From AC-32 sp963746155 (lineage in GTDB: Bacteria; Actinomycetota; Thermoleophilia; Gaiellales; Gaiellaceae): DNA of 64,000 bases. Location: positions 310,001-374,000 of the forward strand of contig CAVVAB010000010.1 in assembly GCA_963746155.1 (NCBI GenBank), written 5' to 3'. The notes beneath the pieces were generated by a model. It was not told the DNA's origin, did not search any database, and saw only the letters and a list, made by a program, of their open reading frames with translations. This document shows positions 49,363 to 55,979 of the stretch, piece after piece. The number at the start of each line of letters is the position of its first letter. Within the stretch, counting starts at the first letter, position 1. Both the position numbers and the translations under genes were made by a program.

Positions 49363-50126
49363 TGATCCGGCTCGGGCGCATCTCCTACGTGAACATGGCG
49401 CCGGTCTTCTACCGCCTCGACGCCGAGGTCGACGAGGTGCAGGGCGTGCCGACCGACCTCAACGCGCGGCTGGTCGCGGGCGAGATCGACCTCGCGCCGA
49501 TCTCCTCGATCGAGTACGCGCGCAACGCCGACCGGCTGCGGCTGCTGCCCCGCCTCTGCGTCTCCTCCGAGGGCGCCGTCGACTCGATCCAGCTCGTCGC
49601 GCGGAAGCCGCTCGAGCAGGTGCGCACGATCGCGGTCACGCCGGAAAGTGCGACCTCGGTCGTCCTGACGAAGGTGCTCCTCCCGGAGGCCGAGCACGTG
49701 CCGCTCGGCGAGGAGGCGGACGCGAAGCTGCTGATCGGCGACGCGGCGCTGAAGAGCGCGTTCGAGGACCCGACCCCGCACTACGACCTCGGCCGCCTCT
49801 GGCTGGAGCGAACGGGCCTGCCGATGGTCTTCGCCGTCTGGGCCTGCGCCGATCCCGGCCCGCCGGGCCTGCTCGAGCTCGAGAAGGCGCTGGTCGAGTC
49901 GCTTCTCCTGGCGCGCGCCGAGCCCGAGCAGCTCGCGTACGAGTCGAGCGAGCGCTATGGCTATCCGGCCGGCTTCCTCGCGCGCTACTTCGAGAAGCTG
50001 CGCTACCGCTTCGGCCCGCGCGAGCGAGCGGGGCTGCTGACGTTCCTCGAGCTGGCCCAGGAGGTCGGCGAGCTCGACGAGGTCCCGGAGCTCCGCTTCG
50101 TCACGAACGTCGAAGCCATCGTCTGA
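49362..50126 (+). CDS. mqnA: Chorismate dehydratase MqnA (futalosine pathway)
   Basis: 254 residues with the periplasmic-binding-protein-like fold of MqnA: RLGRISYVNMAPVFYRLD, GVPTDLNARLVAGEIDLAPI, SSIEYARNADRLRLLPRLCV and VALTPESATSVVLTK-like (here IAVTPESATSVVLTKVLL). MqnA converts chorismate to 3-[(1-carboxyvinyl)oxy]benzoate, the first committed step of the futalosine route. With mqnC at 54948 it shows the organism uses futalosine and not o-succinylbenzoate. It is the last gene of the qcr-ubiX-menG-mqnA run. Confidence 0.9.
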   Translation: MIRLGRISYVNMAPVFYRLDAEVDEVQGVPTDLNARLVAGEIDLAPISSIEYARNADRLRLLPRLCVSSEGAVDSIQLVARKPLEQVRTIAVTPESATSVVLTKVLLPEAEHVPLGEEADAKLLIGDAALKSAFEDPTPHYDLGRLWLERTGLPMVFAVWACADPGPPGLLELEKALVESLLLARAEPEQLAYESSERYGYPAGFLARYFEKLRYRFGPRERAGLLTFLELAQEVGELDEVPELRFVTNVEAIV

Positions 50127-50144
50127 GCTCCGCTGGGCCGAAGA

Positions 50145-50561
50145 TCAGGTTGCGTCGGGCCGGCTGTCCTGTTGCATCACGTAGACGTTCCCATCGGGCC
50201 CGCGGAAGAAGAACCAGCCGAAGCCTTCCATGTTCGGATCGTCGAACAACTCGCTTGCCCACACGAGCTCGCCGACCAACTCGACCTGCGCGGCTGCCAG
50301 TTCTTTACGCGCGCCGGCGATGTCGTCCACGGCGAACGCGACGACGATCCCTTCGCTCAATTCAGCCGGGAAGACGCTCACGTTCTCATGCTCGGGGCCG
50401 AAGACCTCGACGAAGTCGCTGCGCCCCGACGGCAGGTGGAAGATCGACCAGCCGGCCTCGGTATGCACGTTGCGGAGTCCGAGTACGTCTCGGAACAAGG
50501 CCGAAGTCGCGTCGAAGTTCCTCGTTCGGGTGCCGAGGAAGCAGATCCGCTTCACGTTCAC
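50145..50561 (-). CDS. VOC superfamily (glyoxalase/bleomycin-resistance-like) protein
   Basis: 138 residues with two beta-alpha-beta-beta-beta modules: RICFLGTRTRNFDATSALFR, DFVEVFGPEHENVSVFP, GIVVAFAVDDIAGARKELAA and FGWFFFRGPDGNVYVMQQD. This is the layout of VOC metalloenzymes and binding proteins, and the Glu in DFVEVFG and GFGWFFFRG are typical positions. Substrate unknown. GTG 50561 is one of two nearby candidates (the other at 50555). It is convergent with mqnA, 18 bases apart. Confidence 0.7.
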   Translation of the reverse strand: MNVKRICFLGTRTRNFDATSALFRDVLGLRNVHTEAGWSIFHLPSGRSDFVEVFGPEHENVSVFPAELSEGIVVAFAVDDIAGARKELAAAQVELVGELVWASELFDDPNMEGFGWFFFRGPDGNVYVMQQDSRPDAT

Positions 50562-50620
50562 GATGCGAATCCTCGCAGGCCCTTCCCCGGGTGATATCCA
50601 GGACGCTGGCCAGCTCGCCA

Positions 50621-50626
50621 TAGGAT
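50621..50626 (+). promoter_or_regulatory. -10 hexamer TAGGAT for the DUF998 gene
   Basis: TAGGAT ends 5 bases before ATG 50632. Confidence 0.42.
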
Positions 50627-50631
50627 GGCGC

Positions 50632-51195
50632 ATGATCTCCGCGCTCCTCGGCTTGATCTGCGTGGCAACGTCCGGCGTCATCCTGGTGGCGCTGCACTTC
50701 TTGCCAACCGGGCTCAATCCGATCCGCTACGCCGTCAGCGACTACGGATGGACCTCGTACCAGTTGGGCTACCGCACGATGGTCGTGCTGCAGGGCGTCG
50801 GGGCGATCCTCATCGCGGTCGGGCTGGGGCAACAGACCGATGCGAAGTCCCTCGGCTGGCTCTACGTCTACGGCGTCGTCCGGCTTCTCATCTCCGGGTT
50901 CATGACCGATCGCGAACCGGAGAGTCTTCGGTCGCTCACCCGTACAGGTCGGATCCACATGCTGCTCGCCGGAACGGCGTTCGCGTCGATCGCGGTCGCG
51001 GCCTCACACCTCGACTGGACTGGGAAGCCCGCCGTTCTCGGCCCGCTCGGGTGGCTCGTTACGGTGACGGCGATCGCGACCGGAACCGCGCTCGTCGTCC
51101 CACCGATTCGGCGTGTCGCGCTCGGCCTGATCGAGCGAACACACTACGCCGCTGCCATCACCTGGCTGATCGTCGTAGCTGCCTCGATCGTCTAG
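50632..51195 (+). CDS. DUF998 domain membrane protein
   Basis: A 187-residue protein with about six helices: ISALLGLICVATSGVILVAL, VVLQGVGAILIAVGLG, LGWLYVYGVVRLLISGFM, IHMLLAGTAFASIAVAASHL and others. PTGLNPIRYAVSDYGWTSY in the first loop and RIHMLLAGTAF are typical of DUF998, a family of unknown function. Starting at ATG 50632 removes a long in-frame extension that has no homology. It faces the divergent VOC gene. Confidence 0.68.
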   Translation: MISALLGLICVATSGVILVALHFLPTGLNPIRYAVSDYGWTSYQLGYRTMVVLQGVGAILIAVGLGQQTDAKSLGWLYVYGVVRLLISGFMTDREPESLRSLTRTGRIHMLLAGTAFASIAVAASHLDWTGKPAVLGPLGWLVTVTAIATGTALVVPPIRRVALGLIERTHYAAAITWLIVVAASIV

Positions 51196-51225
51196 CTCGG
51201 CCAGGGTCGCCGGATCGTCACGGCT

Positions 51226-51411
51226 TCACCGGCGGATGGCACCAGCGATCTGCCGTAGGCGACGCAGGACGAGGGTGCGCAGCGGCGGCTCGGAGGCCTC
51301 GTAGTAGCCGTCCGGGGGATCGCTGGGGTTGACGTTCTTCTGCCTAGCCGGTCGGTAGCCCGCATCCGGCCGGTCGGTGTTCGAGCCCGGCGGTGGCATT
51401 GGCAAAGCCAT
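51226..51411 (-). CDS. Small basic hypothetical protein (61 residues)
   Basis: The protein starts MALPMPPPGSNTDRPDAGYR, continues NVNPSDPPDGYYEASEPPLR and ends in a basic helix TLVLRRLRQIAGAIRR. The N-terminal part is proline-rich and disordered, while the C-terminal 18 residues form an amphipathic, positively charged helix. A TACTAT hexamer lies 7 bases before ATG 51411, which supports it as a real gene. No family is recognised. It is convergent with the DUF998 gene. Confidence 0.45.
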   Translation of the reverse strand: MALPMPPPGSNTDRPDAGYRPARQKNVNPSDPPDGYYEASEPPLRTLVLRRLRQIAGAIRR

Positions 51412-51418
51412 CTCGATA

Positions 51419-51424
51419 ATAGTA
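51419..51424 (-). promoter_or_regulatory. -10 hexamer TACTAT before the 61-residue gene
   Basis: On the minus strand TACTAT ends 7 bases before ATG 51411. An overlapping TATTAT, closer to the consensus, ends 4 bases before it. Confidence 0.4.
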
Positions 51425-51506
51425 GCCCGCACCCGTGAATCCGGGTGACTTCCCGAAGGCTGGCCCGGGCGAAACGGCTGAGAGCTACTAAGGTCCGGCG
51501 GGCTCA

Positions 51507-52536
51507 ATGGCGGGTTCGGTGCAATCGCGGCTCAGGCTCACGCGGCAGCAGATCCTGGCGTTCCGACGACGAGTGGGCTCGCTCGACGAGCGAATGCCGA
51601 TGGGCGCGGACTCGCTGCGACGGGCGGCGTGGGCCGGCCTGCAGGACAGCATGCCGAGAGCCGCGGTGCTCTCGTTGCACGCGCGCGTCGACGGGGTCCA
51701 GCCGTCGACGTGGGAGGATCCCTCGCTCGCCCAGCTGTGGGGCCCTCGGTACAGCACCTATGTCGTCCCGAAGCGGGACTTCGCGCTGTTCTCGCTCGGG
51801 AGGCTTCCCGACAGCGCCAAGGGCCGCCTTCGGGCCGAGCGCATGGCCGAGCGGCTGCACGCCCATCTCGACGGCAGGCGGATGACCGACCGGGAGGCCG
51901 CGCGTGCACTCGGCGTCGGCAACGCGATCAGGTACGCCACGACGACAGGCACGGTCGCGATCCGCTGGGAGGGCGCGCGTGCGCCGACGATCTGGACGGT
52001 CGTCGCTGCCAGGATCGAACCGGCCGACGCCTGTCGCGAGCTCGCTCGACGCTACCTCCACATCTTCGGCCCCGCGACCGCTGAGCGGGTTCGCCCGCTG
52101 GGCAGGAATCTCCCGCCGGTCGGCGACCGAGGCATTCGCGTCGCTCGAGGGATCGCTGCTGCCGGTCCGATCGCCGCTCGGCGACGAGTGGCTGCTCGCG
52201 GAGGATGAGCCCGAGATGCTCGCCGCCGCGACGCCGGACGCGCCCGCACGCTTGCTGCCGAGCGGCGATGCCTACTTCCTGCTCGACGGAGCAGAGCGGG
52301 AGCTTCTCGTTCCGCGCGAGGACCGGCGTCAGCGTCTGTGGACGCCCCGCGTGTGGCCGGGCGCGCTCCTGGTCGACGGCGAGATCCGCGGAACCTGGAG
52401 ACGGGCGCAGCACACGGTTCGGATCGATACGTGGACGCGTCTCTCGCGTGCGGCGCGCGACGCGGTCGAGGCCGAGGCCTCCGCGCTGCCGCTTCCAGCC
52501 GTCGACCGGCGTATCGAGGTGATCTGGGACAAATGA
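51507..52536 (+). CDS. Winged helix DNA-binding domain protein (HTH_42 / YcaQ-like; single frameshift)
   Basis: About 342 residues after correction. LRLTRQQILAFRRRVGSLDE, GLQDSMPRAAVLSLHARVDG, LWGPRYSTYVVPKRDFALFS and REAARALGVGNAIRYATTTG match the winged-helix family PF06224, which includes DNA-crosslink glycosylases such as AlkX/YcaQ. The frame breaks at 52087-52089. Dropping one G from GAGCGGGTTCGCC gives AERFARWAGISRRSATEAF, which continues to the end RRIEVIWDK. Whether it has glycosylase activity is not clear from the motifs I can see. Confidence 0.72.
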
Positions 52537-52546
52537 GCAGCGCCTC

Positions 52547-53122
52547 CTAGGTTGCAGCACCTTCCGTCGGCAGCAATCCCCGCCGGCGCAACTCGTCCGC
52601 GAGCGCGTCCTCCGTTCGCACCCCGTCTAGAACGGCCTCGTAGATCTCGAACGCGCTGACGACCTCCGGGTACTCCGGTCGCGTCCACCATGCCTCCTTC
52701 AGGCGCAGCAGTAGAAGCCTCATCTCATCGTCAAGCCGCCGGAGCAGGCGCTCCTGGAACGCTTCCACCTCCGGCGGGATGCCTGCCGTGAAGAGCGACA
52801 GATCGAGCTTCCACCCCTCGAGGCGGAGGACGAAGTAGTGACGGCGATCACCCCGCTCCTCGAACCGCTCGTAGTGGACGCGATCCGCGGCGTGTACGAG
52901 CGGTCGGACCAGGTGCCACGCGGCCTCGCGGTCGAGCCCACGCGCATCGACGCACACATCGAGGTCGCGCCAGACCATCAGCCCAGTCGTGTAGCTACCC
53001 ACGAACAGGACGGAGCCCGCCAAAGCGAGCCGCTCCTCGATCCGGTGAGTGGCGAGAAAGGCTCGCGCCTCCGCCTGAAGAGCCGCCTGACGGGCGAGCA
53101 GTTCGTCATCGCTCAGGCTCAT
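52547..53122 (-). CDS. Nucleotidyltransferase-like protein
   Basis: About 191 residues from ATG 53122 (200 if GTG 53149 is used). LAGSVLFVGSYTTGLMVWRD and LDVCVDARGLDREAAWHLVR give the GS-x(n)-DxD pattern of minimal nucleotidyltransferases. KLDLSLFTAGIPPEVEAFQE supplies the third acidic position. The C-terminal helices are amphipathic. Relatives are of unknown substrate, some being toxin-like MNT/HEPN components, but no HEPN partner is seen here. It is convergent with the winged-helix gene, 10 bases apart. Confidence 0.6.
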   Translation of the reverse strand: MSLSDDELLARQAALQAEARAFLATHRIEERLALAGSVLFVGSYTTGLMVWRDLDVCVDARGLDREAAWHLVRPLVHAADRVHYERFEERGDRRHYFVLRLEGWKLDLSLFTAGIPPEVEAFQERLLRRLDDEMRLLLLRLKEAWWTRPEYPEVVSAFEIYEAVLDGVRTEDALADELRRRGLLPTEGAAT

Positions 53123-53182
53123 GCTCGCTGCAGTTTCCCTGCCTGACACCTGAGCCGCGCCGCCGTGGGCGTATGCCGCGGT

Positions 53183-53323
53183 CTACTCGCTCGACCGCTG
53201 GGCGTCGAGTTTCGCCTGGGCTTGCTCGGCGAGCTTGCGGGTGCGCTCCGCGTTAGCGAGGACTCGTGCGTGCCGCGCGTTCATCTCTTCGCGTTCAGCC
53301 TTCGTCAGCTTCTTCTTCGCCAT
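53183..53323 (-). CDS. Small basic coiled-coil-like protein (46 residues)
   Basis: ATG 53323 to TAG 53183. It starts MAKKKLTKAEREEMNARH and continues ARVLANAERTRKLAEQAQAK, a strongly helical, lysine/arginine-rich sequence with heptad-like spacing of hydrophobic residues. It begins inside the end of the 44-residue gene at 53295-53429 (29-base overlap in another frame). The opposite charges of the two products (one acidic, one basic) suggest they may bind each other. No family is recognised. Confidence 0.45.
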   Translation of the reverse strand: MAKKKLTKAEREEMNARHARVLANAERTRKLAEQAQAKLDAQRSSE

Positions 53324-53429
53324 CGTCCTCTGCCAACCGTCGTTCGATTTGCGCGAGCGTCACCACGATGTCGCTCACGTTGAAGAGTAGTCCAACGACC
53401 TCGTCGCGATTGATGACGGCTTCAGACAT
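53295..53429 (-). CDS. Small acidic protein (44 residues), overlapping the next gene
   Basis: ATG 53429 to TGA 53295. It starts MSEAVINRDEVVGLLFNVSD, continues IVVTLAQIERRLAEDDGEEE and ends ADEG. A helical, hydrophobic middle and a very acidic tail are evident. Codon use is slightly less GC-biased than neighbouring genes (ATC AAT, GTT GGA CTA). It overlaps the 46-residue gene by 29 bases. It could be an adaptor, an antitoxin-like partner or a membrane-associated peptide. I cannot tell which. Confidence 0.45.
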   Translation of the reverse strand: MSEAVINRDEVVGLLFNVSDIVVTLAQIERRLAEDDGEEEADEG

Positions 53430-53530
53430 GGATTCAGCTTGCCAATCTGGAAGCCGCATCGCAATCCGCAGATTCGGCCCGGCTCCACGGTGACAGGTCT
53501 TTTCTTCCCCAGTCAGCCGCGGCCGGCCAG

Positions 53531-53788
53531 ATGCCTGCGATCATGCTGGAGGACATGGAGCGGTTGGTCCCGATAGGCACATACGCGACGCGGACCGAGG
53601 CGGAGGTCGTCGAGGGCCTGCTCGCGTCGGCCGGGATTGCCGCATCGATCAGGGCAGACGATGCCGGCGGCGCCTATCCGTTCGTCTTGTCGGGCGGCGC
53701 GCAGGTGCTCGTCGAGGAGAGCGACGCCGAAGCGGCCTCGCAACTGCTGGCGGAGCAGACCGACGAGGCCGGACCAGGGGAGGCTTGA
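53531..53788 (+). CDS. DUF2007 domain protein
   Basis: An 85-residue protein. LVPIGTYATRTEAEVVEGLL, ASAGIAASIRADDAGGAYPF and QVLVEESDAEAASQLLAEQ give the beta-alpha-beta fold of DUF2007 (putative signal-transducing, PII-like). The start may be ATG 53531 or the later ATG 53546, since the first residues MPAIMLEDME are not conserved as far as I know. It is coupled to the following hydrolase gene, whose TTG alternative start overlaps its stop. Confidence 0.72.
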   Translation: MPAIMLEDMERLVPIGTYATRTEAEVVEGLLASAGIAASIRADDAGGAYPFVLSGGAQVLVEESDAEAASQLLAEQTDEAGPGEA

Positions 53789-53790
53789 GC

Positions 53791-54360
53791 ATGGCCGACG
53801 TAGTGCTTTTTCACCACGCCCAGGGGCAGACCGAGGGATTTCAGGCGTTCGCCGACGAGCTGCGGGCCGCGGGGCACACCGTCCACACGCCGGATCTCTA
53901 CGACGGGAAGACGTTCGCTTCGCTGGACGACGGGGTCGGCTACGCGCAGGAGGTCGGTTTCGGGACGATCCTCGAGCGCGGGGAACAGGCCGCAACCGAC
54001 CTGCCGGCCGAGCTGGTCTACGCCGGCTTCTCGCTTGGCGTGATGCCCGCCCAGAAGCTCGCCCAGACGCGCCCGGGCGTCAAGGGAGCGCTCCTGTTCT
54101 CGGCTTGCTTCCCGGTCTCCGAGTTCGGGTCGTGGCCGGAGGGAGTCCCCGCGCAGATCCACATGATGGAAGGTGACGAGTGGGCGCAGGAAGACCTGCC
54201 GGCCGCGCGCGAGCTCGTCGAGACCGTGGACGATGCGGAGCTGTTCCTGTACCCGGGTGACGGGCACCTGTTCGCGGACAGCAGCCTGCCGGACTACGAC
54301 GAGGCCGCCGCCGCGCTGCTTCGAGAGCGCACGCTCGCGTTCCTGTCGGCCGTCGAGTAG
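53791..54360 (+). CDS. Dienelactone hydrolase family protein
   Basis: A 189-residue alpha/beta hydrolase. ADVVLFHHAQGQTEGFQAFA provides the oxyanion region, and YAGFSLGVMPAQKLAQ has a Ser nucleophile where true dienelactone hydrolases have Cys. An acidic residue follows, and LFLYPGDGHLFADSS provides the catalytic His. ATG 53791 follows GGGGAGG; TTG 53785 is also possible. The substrate is unknown. Its 3' end faces the MBL-fold gene, 6 bases away. Confidence 0.78.
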   Translation: MADVVLFHHAQGQTEGFQAFADELRAAGHTVHTPDLYDGKTFASLDDGVGYAQEVGFGTILERGEQAATDLPAELVYAGFSLGVMPAQKLAQTRPGVKGALLFSACFPVSEFGSWPEGVPAQIHMMEGDEWAQEDLPAARELVETVDDAELFLYPGDGHLFADSSLPDYDEAAAALLRERTLAFLSAVE

Positions 54361-54366
54361 CTGAAC

Positions 54367-54942
54367 CTACTCGCGCCGTGCCTCGGCGACCGCCGCTCGG
54401 ATACGCGCGGCGCCGTCGGAGAGGATCAGCTCGCCGTGCGGGATGATCACCCGCTCGATCGGCAGGTCGGCGAGCGCATCGAGCGCGGGCAGCAGGCGAA
54501 CGGGGTCAGCCTCGTCGACGAAGACGTGAAGCCGCCCGCCGGTTCCGCTGAGCACGTCGCCGCTGACGAGCGTCGCGTGCTCGCGGATGAAGAAGACGAC
54601 CTGCTGCGGCTCGCCGTCGAGCTCGATCGCCTCGACGCCAGGTGGCAGCTCGTCCGTCGTTGCCGGGTTCGGCCGCTTGCGCCACGCAGCGCGTGACGGC
54701 GCCCACACCGACGCGCCGTAGAGTCCGATGAAATCCGAGGTGCCGCGGTAGTGAGCACCCTGCGTGAGGAGCACGCACACCGACTTTCCGCTCGGGTCGA
54801 AGCTGTCGTCCGGCGGCAGGAACGGATCGATCAGGGCGATCTCGCCGCCGGTGTCGTAGCGGACGACGGGAACCTCCTGGGGCCAGTCCTCTCCCGGCTC
54901 CCAGTCAGGGTGCGGCGAGAACCACCAGGAGAGCTCGCCCAC
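54367..54942 (-). CDS. Metallo-beta-lactamase-fold protein lacking the canonical metal motif
   Basis: 191 residues. GELSWWFSPHPDWEPGEDWP, VVRYDTGGEIALIDPFLPP and the strand before the metal loop, KSVCVLLTQGAHYRGTSDF, follow the MBL layout. The loop lacks HxHxDH and holds only one His. EHATLVSGDVLSGTGGRLHV corresponds to the central metal Asp region, and IERVIIPHGELI to the last His. Metal binding is at best partial. It is 5 bases downstream of mqnC and likely co-transcribed. Its role is unknown. Confidence 0.62.
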   Translation of the reverse strand: MGELSWWFSPHPDWEPGEDWPQEVPVVRYDTGGEIALIDPFLPPDDSFDPSGKSVCVLLTQGAHYRGTSDFIGLYGASVWAPSRAAWRKRPNPATTDELPPGVEAIELDGEPQQVVFFIREHATLVSGDVLSGTGGRLHVFVDEADPVRLLPALDALADLPIERVIIPHGELILSDGAARIRAAVAEARRE

Positions 54943-54947
54943 GAGAC

Positions 54948-55979
54948 CTACGACGAGGCGAGCGAGGCGGGTCGCTCGGCACGGCGGTACTCGACCTCGT
55001 ACCCGAGCCCCCGCGGGACCGCGAGCAGCGCCTCGAGGTCGAGGTCGATGCGGGCGCCTGCCTTCTGGGTGACCTCGTCCTCGATCGGCAGGTCGAAGTC
55101 GTCCGCGCCGTAGTCGAGGGCGCGGAACGCCTCCTCGTTCTGCGTCAGCACCGAGGTGCGGATGTGCTCGACGTTGTCGAGGAAGATCCGCGAGAGCGCG
55201 ATGTGCCGCCAGTACTCCTGCGGCGAGATCTCGCGGCCGCCGAACGCCGTGCCGTACGGCTTGTACGTCCAGCAGAGGAACGAGAAGAGGCCGCCGACCT
55301 CGTCCTGGAAGTCGCGCGTCCGCTGCAGGTGCTCGAGCCGCTCGTCGATCGTCTCGTCGAAGCCGATCACCATCGTCGCGGTCGTCTTGAGGCCGGCCTC
55401 GACGATCGCGCGCTGGGCCTCGAAGTAGTCGGCGACGGTGTACTTCCACTTCGCATGCCGTGCGCGGAAGTCCTCGGTGAGGATCTCGCTGCCGCCGCCG
55501 GTGATCCAGTGCACGCCCGCGTCGCGCAGCCGCACGGCCGCCTCGGCGTACGAGATGCGCGCGCGGTCGGCGAGGAACACGAACTCGGCCACGGTGAGCG
55601 CGTAGAACTCGACCCGCTCCCCGTAGCGCTCTCGCACCGACGCGAACAGGTCGCAGTAGTAGTCGAGCGGCAGGCGCGGGTTGAAGCCGCCGTTGAAGCC
55701 GACGAGGTCGCCGCCGACCTCGAGCAGCTCGTCGATCTTGGCGAACACGTCCTCGCGCGTGAGCACGTAGCCGCCGTCCTGGTTCGGCAGGACGTAGAAC
55801 GCGCAGTAGTCGCACTGGGCCACGCAGACGTTCGTGTAGTTGATGATCCGCATGACCATGTAGGTCGCGCGATTCGGCTCGTGGTAGCGGCCGCGCACCT
55901 CCTGCGCGAGCCGCTTCAGCTCTTCGTCGGACGCCTCGTGCCAGAGGGTCCGCGCCTCGTCGACGGTGATGCGACTCAC
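54948..55979 (-). CDS. mqnC: Radical SAM menaquinone enzyme MqnC (dehypoxanthine futalosine cyclase)
   Basis: 343 residues. The radical SAM cluster is NYTNVCVAQCDYCAFYVLPN (C52, C56, C59: C-x3-C-x2-C). VGGDLVGFNGGFNPRLPLDY, YALTVAEFVFLADRARISYA, HWITGGGSEILTEDFRARH and the late FSFLCWTYKPYGTAFGG match MqnC more than its paralogue MqnE. It cyclises dehypoxanthine futalosine to the cyclic form in the futalosine pathway, acting after MqnA, which is encoded 5 kb away. GTG 55979 overlaps the stop of the second radical SAM gene. A close MqnE-like function cannot be fully excluded. Confidence 0.85.
   Translation of the reverse strand: MSRITVDEARTLWHEASDEELKRLAQEVRGRYHEPNRATYMVMRIINYTNVCVAQCDYCAFYVLPNQDGGYVLTREDVFAKIDELLEVGGDLVGFNGGFNPRLPLDYYCDLFASVRERYGERVEFYALTVAEFVFLADRARISYAEAAVRLRDAGVHWITGGGSEILTEDFRARHAKWKYTVADYFEAQRAIVEAGLKTTATMVIGFDETIDERLEHLQRTRDFQDEVGGLFSFLCWTYKPYGTAFGGREISPQEYWRHIALSRIFLDNVEHIRTSVLTQNEEAFRALDYGADDFDLPIEDEVTQKAGARIDLDLEALLAVPRGLGYEVEYRRAERPASLASS

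Noticed and set aside
51300..51500. Possible tRNA or structured RNA in the low-coding stretch around 51.3-51.5 kb
   Set aside because: A GTTCGAGCCC-like loop is present, but no cloverleaf can be folded around it. The stretch is better explained by the 61-residue gene.
52547..53429. A toxin-antitoxin module formed by the nucleotidyltransferase-like gene and the two small genes
   Set aside because: The spacing and order do not match known MNT/HEPN pairs, no HEPN motif (RxxxxxH) is present, and the small proteins overlap each other, not the nucleotidyltransferase gene.
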